Shown here: piece by piece, positions 54,558 through 62,444 of the stretch | How the letters are laid out: each line of letters opens with the position of its first letter | How positions within the stretch are numbered: position 1 is the stretch's first letter | NCBI RefSeq assembly: GCF_000739815.1 | Contig: NZ_BBJJ01000003.1 | Span: 43,302-107,301 of the forward strand | Origin: Paraburkholderia mimosarum LMG 23256 = NBRC 106338 | Lineage (GTDB): Bacteria > Pseudomonadota > Gammaproteobacteria > Burkholderiales > Burkholderiaceae | DNA: 64,000 nt | Direction: 5' to 3' | Position numbers and translations under genes: made by a program | Notes under the pieces: model-generated | What the model was told of the DNA's origin: nothing | Seen by the model: only the letters and a program-made list of their open reading frames with translations | The model's database searches: none

Positions 54558-55700
54558 ATGGCCACCGCCCAGGAAATCAAGCGCTTCCGGCGTAATCTCG
54601 CCGACGAACTCGATAGCGCCGCCGTCTACGACACGCTCTCCGCCGTCGAAAGAGACGACGAACGCCGCCGGATCTTCGCCGAACTCGCCGCCTCGGAGCG
54701 CGAGCATGCGAGCGTCTGGCGCGAGAAGCTGGCGGCCAACGGCGTCGCAGTGCGACCGCACCGGCGCAGCGCCAAAACGCACCTGCTGCAGACGCTCACA
54801 CGCACGTTCGGCCCCTCGCTCGTGCTGCCCACCGTCGCCGCCGCCGAGTACGCCGACCGCGACCGCTACGCGCGCGAACCCGGCGCGGAACGGCTCTCCG
54901 CCCAGGAACAGCAGCACGCGGCCATCGTGCAGGCGATCGTCGCGAAGAAGCGCGAACCCGAGCACGGCCACGGCAACGGCAACGGCGAGGTAACGGGCGC
55001 CACCGAGTCGTGGCACAAGGGCGCGACCGCGGGCAACGACCTGCGCGCGGCCGTGCTGGGCGCGAACGACGGGCTCGTCTCGAACTTCTGCCTCATCATG
55101 GGCGTGGCGGGCGCGGGCAGCGTCAATCGAACGATTTTGCTCACGGGGCTGGCGGGCCTCGTGGCCGGGGCGTGCTCGATGGCGCTCGGCGAATGGCTCT
55201 CGGTCACCAACGCGCGCGAGCTTGCGCGCACGCAGATCGCGAAAGAAGCCGACGAACTCGAACATACTCCCGACGCCGAGCGCCACGAGCTGGCGCTCAT
55301 TTATCAGGCGAAGGGCATCGACCCCGAGGAAGCCCATCGCGTCGCCGCGCAGATCATGCGCAACAAGGACGAAGCGCTCAATACGCTCGCGCGTGAAGAG
55401 CTGGGCATCGACCCAAAGGAGCTGGGCGGCAATCCCTGGACGGCGGCCGCCGTTTCGTTCGGCCTCTTCGCGATCGGCGCGGCGTTTCCGACGGCCCCGT
55501 TCCTGTGGGCGCACGGCGTCCCGGCGATCGCGCAGTCGGTCGCGCTGAGCGCGTGCGGGCTCGCGCTCGTCGGCGTGTTCACGTCGCTCTTCAACGGACG
55601 CAGCGCCACGTTCTCGGCGTTCAGGCAGATCGTGATCGGGCTCGCCGCGGCGGCATTCACGGCCGGGGCGGGGCGCCTGCTCGGGGTTTCGATTTCATGA
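54558..55700 (+). CDS. Membrane-bound ferritin/VIT-type iron exporter (MbfA-like)
   Basis: A 380-residue fusion: a ferritin-like N-terminal domain (about 1-150, with ExxxY and EREHASVW metal-ligand patterns) and a C-terminal VIT1/CCC1 membrane domain (GANDGLVSNFCLIMGVAG, AGACSMALGEWLSV, IGAAFPTAPFLW). Such MbfA proteins export ferrous iron under iron or peroxide stress. It overlaps the ferredoxin gene by ATGA. No clear ribosome site; start by homology of the ferritin part. Confidence 0.88.
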   Translation: MATAQEIKRFRRNLADELDSAAVYDTLSAVERDDERRRIFAELAASEREHASVWREKLAANGVAVRPHRRSAKTHLLQTLTRTFGPSLVLPTVAAAEYADRDRYAREPGAERLSAQEQQHAAIVQAIVAKKREPEHGHGNGNGEVTGATESWHKGATAGNDLRAAVLGANDGLVSNFCLIMGVAGAGSVNRTILLTGLAGLVAGACSMALGEWLSVTNARELARTQIAKEADELEHTPDAERHELALIYQAKGIDPEEAHRVAAQIMRNKDEALNTLAREELGIDPKELGGNPWTAAAVSFGLFAIGAAFPTAPFLWAHGVPAIAQSVALSACGLALVGVFTSLFNGRSATFSAFRQIVIGLAAAAFTAGAGRLLGVSIS

Positions 55701-56041
55701 GCGATGAGTTTTCGGCGGACCGCGCACCGCTCAATCCCCGCAGGGCCGAAGCGTCCACCGTACCCATCGTGCGCGTGGAGCCGCTCGGCCGCAGCTTCGA
55801 AGCGCCGCCCGAGCTGACCCTGCTCGAAGCGGCGGCGTTCGCGGGCATCCGCCTGCCGCGCATGTGCCGCAACGGTACGTGCCGCACCTGCCTGTGCCGT
55901 GTGGTGAGCGGCGAAACGCGCTTCACGATCGAGTGGCCCGGGTTGAGCCGCGAGGAAAAAGCCGAGGGCTATGTGCTGAGCTGCGTGGCCGTCGCGCGCA
56001 CGGACCTCGTGCTCGACGTGCCGGACGCCGAGGCAATGTGA
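55697..56041 (+). CDS. 2Fe-2S ferredoxin
   Basis: A 114-residue plant-type [2Fe-2S] ferredoxin with the cysteine pattern Cys57-x4-Cys62-x2-Cys65-x30-Cys96 (MCRNGTCRTC and LSCVAV). The start overlaps the MbfA stop (ATGA), so the two are translated together; this suggests the ferredoxin reduces iron or works with the exporter, but that is inference. Confidence 0.9.
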   Translation: MSDEFSADRAPLNPRRAEASTVPIVRVEPLGRSFEAPPELTLLEAAAFAGIRLPRMCRNGTCRTCLCRVVSGETRFTIEWPGLSREEKAEGYVLSCVAVARTDLVLDVPDAEAM

Positions 56042-56053
56042 GACGGAAATGCG

Positions 56054-56086
56054 AAGCGGCCCGCGACGTCGCGTCGCGGGCCGCTT
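56054..56086. terminator. Hairpin terminator between ferredoxin and DUF4148
   Basis: A 14-bp stem AAGCGGCCCGCGAC (56054-56067), a 5-nt loop and its complement (56073-56086). The T-run is short. It can serve both convergent genes. Confidence 0.75.
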
Positions 56087-56111
56087 GTGCACTCCGGCAC
56101 TTCGGGCGGGC

Positions 56112-56402
56112 TTACTGGCCGCCGAAGTACACCGATTGCGGACCCGTGCGAGCCGCTTCGGAAACGAAACGGCCGCCCGCAGCCGACGACGTGCCGCTCA
56201 CGCCGCCAAACGAGCCGTCGGTCTGGGCGCCGGGCGCCGCCGCCTGGGCGCCGGCAGCAGCCTGATTGCGGCTCGATTGCTGGAATTCGACGAGTTGCTG
56301 GCGCACCTGCTCGCGGGTCAAGCCTTGATCGGCTTGCGCAAAAGCGGCGAGGGGAGCGGCAAGAGCAACGGTTAGGGCAACGGCCTTGACGAGCGACTTC
56401 AT
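56112..56402 (-). CDS. DUF4148 secreted protein (copy 2)
   Basis: A 96-residue exported protein with signal peptide (LVKAVALTVALAAPLAAFA) and the core LTREQVRQQLVEFQQSSRNQ, followed by a Gly/Ala/Ser-rich tail. Start 56402, GGAGGTTG upstream. Divergent from another copy at 56786. Unknown function. Confidence 0.82.
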   Translation of the reverse strand: MKSLVKAVALTVALAAPLAAFAQADQGLTREQVRQQLVEFQQSSRNQAAAGAQAAAPGAQTDGSFGGVSGTSSAAGGRFVSEAARTGPQSVYFGGQ

Positions 56403-56785
56403 GGTGACAACCTCCGGAATTATTCGACGTCGATGCGCAACGACGGTGCGCATCCGCGTATTCGCTGGGCCGGCTCGCTGCGACTCGCTGCAACGGCTGG
56501 CTGCGACTGGATTCTAGGTAAGTTGCCGTTCCGGATACAGGCTGTTTCGGGCGAATTGGAATTACCGATTTCGCAACAATCACCCGCGCTTCCAAGGGCC
56601 GACGCCTGAACCCGGTCTCATGCGGTTATCGCAATACTTCAGACGATTTCGTGCCCGATTGTTGTTGCCAGGAGAACACTGAATTCGTGATCTAAGTATT
56701 TACCCTCATCCTCCGTAGGCTTACATTGAAGAAGCTGAGCCACGCAGACGCGATGGCTCCTCACAAAAGATATTGGAGGTTAGTC
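56403..56785. other. Divergent gap between two DUF4148 genes
   Basis: A 383-nt stretch without a gene. It has an AT-rich part near 56520-56720 likely to carry both promoters; no clear boxes or operators could be picked out. Confidence 0.45.
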
Positions 56786-57052
56786 ATGAAGTCGCTTATG
56801 AAGGCAGCAGTGCTCGCCGCCATCGTCGCCGTGCCGGCCGTTTCGTTCGCGCAGGTGCAAACCCAGCAACAACCGTTGACCCGCGCGCAGGTTCGCGCCG
56901 ATCTCGCGCAAGTGCGCGCCGCCGGCTATGACCCCAGCGACTGGATGCACTACCCGGAGAACATCCAGGCGGCCGAAGCGAAGATCGCCGCGCAGCGGGC
57001 CGCGACGGCGTATGGACCGTCGACGAACGGCACGTCGCAATCGGGACAGTAA
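56786..57052 (+). CDS. DUF4148 secreted protein (copy 3)
   Basis: An 88-residue exported protein. Signal peptide (LMKAAVLAAIVAVPAVSFA) and LTRAQVRADLAQVRAAGYDPSDWMHYPENIQ-type core (first 20: LTRAQVRADLAQVRAAGYDP). Start 56786 with GGAGGT 5 nt upstream. Terminator 57097-57139. Confidence 0.85.
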   Translation: MKSLMKAAVLAAIVAVPAVSFAQVQTQQQPLTRAQVRADLAQVRAAGYDPSDWMHYPENIQAAEAKIAAQRAATAYGPSTNGTSQSGQ

Positions 57053-57096
57053 GTTTCGCCGTAACCCCGGCTTCGCAGCCGGGTTCCCGCGCAAAG

Positions 57097-57139
57097 CATC
57101 AGGCCCGCCTCTCTCACGAGGGCGGGCCTGATGTGTTTT
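57097..57139 (+). terminator. Terminator after DUF4148 copy 3
   Basis: CATCAGGCCCGCC (57097-57109) and GGCGGGCCTGATG (57121-57133) around an 11-nt loop, followed by TGTTTT. Confidence 0.85.
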
Positions 57140-57222
57140 GAAATGGTGGATTGGCGGCTCGTGGCGCGGCATGCCCGCGCCGCCGGGCTCATGCGCAATG
57201 CGCACGGGGCTCGACACCTGCA

Positions 57223-57639
57223 TTAGCGGCCACCGGGGCCTCCCCCGCCATGACCGCCACCGCCGTGGCTTGCGCTACCACCGCCGACGTGGCCACCGCC
57301 GGGGCCGCGTTCTCCAGGCCCATGGTTGCCGCCCGGCGGCCCCCATGGTCCGCCATGACTGCCGTCGTGGCCGCCCGGACCACCAGCGTGCCAGCCACCT
57401 CCGCCGCCATGCCAGTCCCCGCCGTGATGGTCACCGCCGTGATGGTCAGGTCCGCCGCCACCGCCCCACACGCCTATGTTGACGCTGCCGTAAGCCGGCG
57501 CGTAACCTGGCGCGTAGCCGCTGTAATAGCCGGTGGTATAAGGCTGGCCATACCCGCCGTAGCCGTAGTCGTAGCCGGGGCCCGTCGCGCACCCGGCAAG
57601 GAGCGCCATCGCGCTCACGGTAAAAACGATCTTGAACAT
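57223..57639 (-). CDS. Glycine/histidine-rich lipoprotein
   Basis: A 138-residue lipoprotein: signal with lipobox LLAGC (Cys17), then YGYGG repeats and a tail dominated by Gly and His (PDHHGGDHHGGDWHGG and further). Such repeats could bind metal, but this is a guess. AAGGGAG precedes the ATG. Low complexity; no family recognised. Confidence 0.75.
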   Translation of the reverse strand: MFKIVFTVSAMALLAGCATGPGYDYGYGGYGQPYTTGYYSGYAPGYAPAYGSVNIGVWGGGGGPDHHGGDHHGGDWHGGGGGWHAGGPGGHDGSHGGPWGPPGGNHGPGERGPGGGHVGGGSASHGGGGHGGGGPGGR

Positions 57640-57778
57640 AGCAGACTCCCTTTCTATCTGTAAGAAAGGGAAGCCCGCATTAAGTTCTTGTTGAATTGTT
57701 AGCCCGGATTGCGCCTGTCATTGCGCAAACCGGCTCTGCGCGGCGCAGACGGCACGAGCGCAGCGCAGGATGCGCGCT

Positions 57779-57973
57779 TTAGCCGCGCCGGCCGAGCGCG
57801 TCTTCGATTTTCCGGTCGGTCTTGTACTGGCTGAGCGAATAGACGGCCCAGATCGCGGCGGGAATCCAGCCGATCAGCGTGATCTGCAGAATCAGGCAGA
57901 CGATGCCCGCAATGGGCCTTCCGATCGTGAAGAACAGCAGCCAGGGCAGGATGAGCGCAATCAGTAGACGCAT
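57779..57973 (-). CDS. YqaE/Pmp3-family membrane protein
   Basis: A 64-residue proteolipid with two helices and the family pattern RPIAGIVCLILQITLIGWIPAAIWAV. Pmp3-type proteins are linked to membrane potential and stress. Start 57973; GGAGG 11 nt upstream. Confidence 0.85.
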   Translation of the reverse strand: MRLLIALILPWLLFFTIGRPIAGIVCLILQITLIGWIPAAIWAVYSLSQYKTDRKIEDALGRRG

Positions 57974-58015
57974 GTTCGGCGAAACCTCCAAAGCGTGGAA
58001 AAAATATTCGAAGAA

Positions 58016-58210
58016 TCAGTTGACGGGCGCGAAGCGCGGCACGAGCGCACCTTCGTATTCGACCAGTTCGAAGAACACGGTGGAAGGCCGCGTCCAGATC
58101 GTGCCATTCGCCGCGCGATACACGACCATCGTGACCGAGGGATCCGCCTCGAGCGTCGCCTCGCACACCAGTTCGTAAATGCCACCCTTGTAGTGCCGAT
58201 AGCGCACCAT
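58016..58210 (-). CDS. DUF1653 protein
   Basis: A 64-residue protein: VRYRHYKGGIYELVCEATLEAD and TIWTRPSTVFFELVEYEG match DUF1653. Start 58210 with GAGAGGGGGA upstream. It precedes YqaE on the same strand by 42 nt. Unknown function. Confidence 0.85.
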   Translation of the reverse strand: MVRYRHYKGGIYELVCEATLEADPSVTMVVYRAANGTIWTRPSTVFFELVEYEGALVPRFAPVN

Positions 58211-58314
58211 CGCGTTCCCCCTCTCCGAGTGCGCAAGCGTTCCCTGCGCGACTGCGCCAGTGTAACAAGGGATAAGCGCAACGGGACCGGCGTGCGCGTT
58301 CGTGATCCTTCGCG

Positions 58315-58983
58315 CTACTTCTCGCGCCGGCGAGGCGCGCGCCCTTCGGCGTGAGCCGGTGCATCGCCGCAGATCAGCGCAATGCCCGCCGCCGCCATGG
58401 CGCGCAGCGAAGACCGCGAATCGCCGGCCCGTGCGCGCAGCGCCATGCTGTGCAATAGCGCGGAAGCAAGGCGCGCCAGCATCGGCGCGCTCGCATGCGG
58501 CGGCAACTCCCCTTGCGCAAGCGCCGCCCGCAAGCGCTTCTCGAACGCCTTGTCGAATGCGCGCAGGCCGGCGGCCAGGCGCTCGCGCACCTCGTCGTCA
58601 TTGACGGCCTCCACGGCCGCCGTGCCGATCAGCAGGCAGCCGCGCGCTGCGTCGTGCGCCGGCAAATACCAGCCGAGCGCGCCGTCGAATACGCGCATCA
58701 ACGCCTCGCGCAGCGGCAGTTCGCCTTGCAGCGCGTGGTCCATCGCCGCGCGGCCCGCTTGCACGTAGCGATCGATGGTTTGCAGATAGAGCGCATGCTT
58801 GTCGCCGAACGCGCCGTAGAGACTCGGCCGGTTCATGCCGGTCGCGGCGCTCAGATCGTCGAGCGACGTGCCTGTGTAGCCATTGCGCCAGAAAGTATCG
58901 CGCGCGCTGGCCAGCGCCTCTTCCGGATCGTAGGCGCGCGGGCGCCCGCGCCGGTGGCTATCCTTTTTTGTACTGTATTGCAT
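58315..58983 (-). CDS. TetR-family regulator
   Basis: A 222-residue TetR-type repressor: N-terminal HTH (SLDDLSAATGMNRPSLYGAFGDKHALY) and a C-terminal effector domain rich in Ala/Leu. It is divergent from the glutathione S-transferase and likely controls it. Start 58983 by the operator layout; no strong SD. Two inverted 13-bp elements span the gap. Confidence 0.88.
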   Translation of the reverse strand: MQYSTKKDSHRRGRPRAYDPEEALASARDTFWRNGYTGTSLDDLSAATGMNRPSLYGAFGDKHALYLQTIDRYVQAGRAAMDHALQGELPLREALMRVFDGALGWYLPAHDAARGCLLIGTAAVEAVNDDEVRERLAAGLRAFDKAFEKRLRAALAQGELPPHASAPMLARLASALLHSMALRARAGDSRSSLRAMAAAGIALICGDAPAHAEGRAPRRREK

Positions 58984-59026
58984 ATAAATATTGGATCGAT
59001 GATTTTTGTTCACTATAGTACAAAAA
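58965..59026. promoter_or_regulatory. Inverted 13-bp elements, likely TetR operator
   Basis: TTTTTGTACTGTA (58965-58977) and, on the minus strand, TTTTTGTACTATA (59014-59026) form an inverted pair with one difference, between the TetR start and the GST gene. One arm lies in the TetR start region. Confidence 0.6.
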
Positions 59027-59045
59027 CCTGAAACGGAGGATGACG

Positions 59046-59681
59046 ATGGATCTCTCGCTCGATCTCTATTTCGCCCCGCTCGCATGCTCGCTCGCCACGC
59101 GCATCGCGCTCTACGAGGCCGGCGCGCAGGCGCGCTACATCCAGGTCGACACGCTCACGAAACAGCTCACCGAAGGCGGCGACTTCTTCGCCGTCAACGC
59201 GCTCGGCCAGGTGCCGGTGCTGCGCGAGGGCGACGGCTGGACGCTCACCGAAAACCCGGCCGTGCTGCAATGGGTGGCGGACCGTTTTCCGCAGGCGCGG
59301 CTCGCGCCGCCAGCGGGCACCCGCGAGCGGGCGCGCCTGCAACAATGGCTGGGTTTCATCGGCACCGAGCTGCACAAGGCCGTGTTCGTGCCGCTGCTCG
59401 GCAAAGATGTGGACGAGGCGGTGAAGGCCTATGCACGAAACAAGATCCCGCGCCGCTTCGACCTGCTCGCCCATCACCTCGAATCGCGCAGCTTCCTGCT
59501 CGAAGCGTTCAGCGTGGCGGACGCGTATCTCGTGACCGTGCTGAACTGGGCGCCGTACGTGGGCATCGATGTTTCTCAGTGGCCGGCCATTGCGACGTAC
59601 GCGCAGCGCGTGCGCGAACGGCCCGCGGTCGCAAAGGCTTTTGCGGACGAGTACGAAATCTTCAAGCGCGCGAGGCATTGA
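59046..59681 (+). CDS. Glutathione S-transferase
   Basis: A 211-residue GST: N-terminal thioredoxin-like domain (YFAPLACSLATRIALYEAG, VPVL motif at NALGQVPVLRE, ENPAVLQWVADR) and a C-terminal all-helical domain (FSVADAYLVTVLNW). It conjugates glutathione to electrophiles. The start at 59046 is preferred since GGAGG is 6 nt upstream. Partner of the TetR gene. Confidence 0.9.
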   Translation: MDLSLDLYFAPLACSLATRIALYEAGAQARYIQVDTLTKQLTEGGDFFAVNALGQVPVLREGDGWTLTENPAVLQWVADRFPQARLAPPAGTRERARLQQWLGFIGTELHKAVFVPLLGKDVDEAVKAYARNKIPRRFDLLAHHLESRSFLLEAFSVADAYLVTVLNWAPYVGIDVSQWPAIATYAQRVRERPAVAKAFADEYEIFKRARH

Positions 59682-59768
59682 GTGCGCGTGGCGGCGATTT
59701 TTTCCCGCGTGGCACGGCCAATTTTGTCGTGCGATAACCGTGCGATCACCACTCGCCGGAGCCCCGTA

Positions 59769-59981
59769 ATGGCCACGCTCGAAGCGTTGCGCATCGTCCT
59801 CGACGACCCGCATACGCCCGAAATCATCCGCAATCATGTTATCGATTCGTTGCAGTACGCGCTGCGCAATCATGGCCAGGTGTTCGCCGCAAAAGAGATT
59901 GAATGGCTCGCCACCTGGGACGATGCGCGCATTCCACTTGCGGCTTCGAAGGAACTGCGCCGGCGCGTCGGGGAGGGCTGA
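59769..59981 (+). CDS. Small hypothetical protein
   Basis: A 70-residue protein (MATLEALRIVLDDPHTPE) with two amphipathic helices and no signal or membrane segment. GGAG lies 7 nt upstream of the ATG. No family recognised. Confidence 0.6.
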   Translation: MATLEALRIVLDDPHTPEIIRNHVIDSLQYALRNHGQVFAAKEIEWLATWDDARIPLAASKELRRRVGEG

Positions 59982-60302
59982 CGCGCTGGGCGCGACCCCT
60001 GCCTGAACTGCCACCGGACTCATCCCCCAGCGCGGAAGCCAGCGCTTTAGCGAGCCCTGACTTCGCGCTCGCACTGCATCCCCGGGGCTCTCCAACGCCT
60101 CCAGGCGTATCCGTGCAACACATCGCCGACGCAGGTCGTGAAACGTTTGCATAAGCGCCTGTATGAATGTACAGTGCGTGCAGCCGGCCATTCGTGCCGC
60201 CCGGTCGCCGTACCGGGTCACGCCGCTCTGAGACTTGCCCGCCGGCCTCGTGCCCGCACCAGGGCGCGGCTGGGGCCTGTACATCGAAACGGAGAACACG
60301 AC
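59982..60302. other. Gap holding a LexA box
   Basis: No gene in this 321-nt stretch. It holds the SOS-type promoter described separately, upstream of the secreted protein. Confidence 0.6.
60147..60175 (+). promoter_or_regulatory. Promoter overlapped by LexA (SOS) box
   Basis: TTGCAT (60147-60152), 17-nt spacer, TACAGT (60170-60175). A LexA box CTGTATGAATGTACAG (60159-60174) covers the spacer and -10, so LexA would block RNA polymerase. CTGT-N8-ACAG fits the gammaproteobacterial-type box. Distance to the GTG start is 128 nt. Confidence 0.65.
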
Positions 60303-60701
60303 GTGCGATTCTTCATCACGGGGACTTTGCTGGGCGTCCTCGCGTCCACCGCGATCGCCGGGGAACACTACATCGAGATCTGGAATCCGCCCGAAGCGCG
60401 CACGCCCTCGGCACACGCGGGCAGCGCCGCGAAGAAGGCGCACCATGGGTCGAAGCACAAGCTCGCTTCCGCCGACCGCCTCACGACACGCAAGGTTGCC
60501 GAACCCGCCGTGCGCGCGCCCGCGCCCACGCTGCCGGTCACGCCGGGCGGCGCCGGCACATCGGGGGCCCCCGCCCAGAGCGCGCCGGGCAACGGACGCA
60601 TGCCGGCCATCCCGCCGCAAATCGGCCCAGACGGCAACGTGCTCACGGTGAGCTACCGCGTACCCGCGCATCGCACTGCAACGCCGATGCGCGCGCAATA
60701 A
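60303..60701 (+). CDS. Secreted protein of unknown function, possibly SOS-controlled
   Basis: A 132-residue exported protein with GTG start: signal peptide (RFFITGTLLGVLASTAIA, cleavage near AG-EHY), EIWNPPEARTP, then a low-complexity basic and Ala/Pro-rich middle and a TVSYRVPAH end. GGAG 9 nt upstream. No family; preceded by a LexA box. Confidence 0.7.
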   Translation: MRFFITGTLLGVLASTAIAGEHYIEIWNPPEARTPSAHAGSAAKKAHHGSKHKLASADRLTTRKVAEPAVRAPAPTLPVTPGGAGTSGAPAQSAPGNGRMPAIPPQIGPDGNVLTVSYRVPAHRTATPMRAQ

Positions 60702-61116
60702 GCGCAACGTCGTAAGCGCAACGTCGCTGCACGAAGCGCCGCATCGCGCAGCTTCCAGTTCGCGCCAGGCCTCGAGCGGCACTCCCCGCCTCGAAGCCAC
60801 ATCCTCCGGTCTTGAGAAAAAAAAAGCGGCCCCGTCACCCAGGAGGTGCGGGGCCGAATCCCATGTCAAGGAGATGTCATGGAGGAGACGGGTCCATCTT
60901 AGCCATCGCCCGTCGAGCGACCAACCAATGGTTTCGCATATGCATATCGGGCCGCGTCGCACGGCGCAACGTAGCCACGGCGGCATATGGTTAGAACAAA
61001 AAGTCGTTTCGCGCCGCGCGGCGCGCTCTCTAAGATGACCCTTTCAGGTTCCACGCTTCGAGGCTTCGCTGGCAATCCGCGTGAGCCACGGCCCATCGCA
61101 CATGAGGGAGCACCGC
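60702..61116. other. Gap holding a candidate minus-strand small RNA
   Basis: No protein gene is convincing in this 415-nt stretch. The plus strand has several ribosome-site-like sequences (AGGAGGTG at 60841-60848, AAGGAG at 60868-60873) and a 7-codon frame at 60879-60902; the minus strand ends in a good terminator. See the ncRNA entry. Confidence 0.5.
60817..60934 (-). ncRNA. Candidate small RNA with anti-Shine-Dalgarno loop
   Basis: On the minus strand the 3' end is a terminator: CGGCCCCG (60849-60856), loop CACCTCCTGGGTGA, CGGGGCCG (60827-60834), then a run of nine U. The loop carries ACCUCCU, the same sequence as the 16S rRNA anti-SD, and two more CUCCU motifs lie upstream. A weak promoter is TTGCGC (60964-60969), 17 nt, TATGCA (60941-60946), giving an RNA of about 118 nt. 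The terminator is clear; the RNA itself is inferred. Confidence 0.45.
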
Positions 61117-61797
61117 TTGAGCATCTCCGATTCGCAACGCCGCCCGCTCGTGGTCGGCATCGGCGGCACCACGCGCGCCGCCTCGTCGACTGAGCGCGCG
61201 CTCGCTTTCGCGCTGCGCGGCGCAGAAGAGGCCGGCGCGCGCACCCACCTGTTCGGCGGCACCTTCCTGCACACGCTGCCGCACTATGCGCCCGAAGACC
61301 CCGCTCGCACCGACGCGCAACTCGAACTGATCGAAGCCGTGCGCGCCGCCGACGCCATCATCATCGCGACGCCCGGCTATCACGGCGGCGTGTCCGGTCT
61401 CGTGAAAAATGCGCTCGACACGCTCGAAGAGCTTCGTGCCGACAGCCGTCCCTATCTCGACGGCCGCGCCGTGGGCTGCATCGTCACGGCCTACGGCTGG
61501 CAGGCCGCGGGGTCCGTGCTGACTTCCCTGCGCTCGATCGTCCATGCGCTGCGCGGATGGCCCACGCCGTTCGGCGCGGGCATCAACACGCTCGAGACGC
61601 GTTTCGAGAGCGCGCACCAATGCTCGGACGCGAAGGTCGCCGACCAGCTCGCCACGGTGGGTCGCCAGGCGGCGCAGTTCGCGCTCGCGTTCGGCAGCCA
61701 GCACGCGGCGCCGCCTGTGAGCGCCTCCAGCACCGTCACTACCGCGCACGCCACCCAGGCGTCGCACAACGAAAAACGCCTGAGCCTCGCAGTCTGA
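61117..61797 (+). CDS. NADPH-dependent FMN reductase (flavodoxin-like)
   Basis: A 226-residue flavoprotein of the NADPH-dependent FMN reductase family: LVVGIGGTTRAASSTERAL at the start and ATPGYHGGVSGLVKNALDTLEEL mid-protein. It reduces FMN for a partner monooxygenase; the partner is not in the window. Start: TTG 61117 has GGGAG 6 nt upstream; ATG 61102 lacks a site but is possible. Confidence 0.85.
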   Translation: MSISDSQRRPLVVGIGGTTRAASSTERALAFALRGAEEAGARTHLFGGTFLHTLPHYAPEDPARTDAQLELIEAVRAADAIIIATPGYHGGVSGLVKNALDTLEELRADSRPYLDGRAVGCIVTAYGWQAAGSVLTSLRSIVHALRGWPTPFGAGINTLETRFESAHQCSDAKVADQLATVGRQAAQFALAFGSQHAAPPVSASSTVTTAHATQASHNEKRLSLAV

Positions 61798-62171
61798 TCC
61801 GCGCGGCGCACGTGCATCCACGGGCGCCGCACCGCGAGTGCGGGCGGCGCCGCTCGCTACGTTCCCTGGCCCACATTGCCGACGCTGCGCGGCGCGCCAC
61901 GCGTGCGCCATCCCACAGACGGCGCACCGCGCCTGATCCACATTGAAGCCGGATTCTCAGCTCGCCTCATCCGGATCATTCTGCTGACCGATCCCAGGCC
62001 ACACGTGATTTGCTTGCGACGAATGATTGGTTCCATCGACACACGGCGGCCCGTAGGCTGAGTCGTGTCGGCGCGCGAAGCGAACGCTCAGCGGACCCCG
62101 CGCCACCCAGATCGAGAACCCAGGAACAAAGACAGCAGCAAGTCAGCAGACGCTCTGCAGGAAGCGCGGCC
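61798..62171. other. Gap with nothing recognised
   Basis: A 374-nt stretch without a credible gene, terminator or regulatory box that I can see. Confidence 0.5.
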
Positions 62172-62387
62172 ATGAATACACCATTACGCTACAAGGGCTA
62201 CGTCGTCGCCCCGAGTGCACAGCAGCTCCCGAACGGCCTTTTCGCCGCCAATCTCACCATCGGCACGCAGCCCGGTGCGCAGCATTCGTTCGACGCCCTC
62301 GACTACTTCTTCGAGGAACGGCACGCGCTCGCCTACGCCTGCCGCTGGGCGCGCATGTGGATCGGCCAGCAGCGCCGCTGCGCGTGA
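62172..62387 (+). CDS. Small hypothetical protein
   Basis: A 71-residue protein (MNTPLRYKGYVVAPSAQQLP) with a charged/aromatic C-terminus (YACRWARMWIGQQRRCA). AGGAAG lies upstream of the ATG. It resembles short conserved Burkholderia hypotheticals, but I cannot name a family. Confidence 0.7.
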   Translation: MNTPLRYKGYVVAPSAQQLPNGLFAANLTIGTQPGAQHSFDALDYFFEERHALAYACRWARMWIGQQRRCA

Positions 62388-62444
62388 CGGCGCAGGCTTC
62401 CTTACGGTTGTGACAGAATAGGAGTCGTGCCCCCTTCACGTTTG

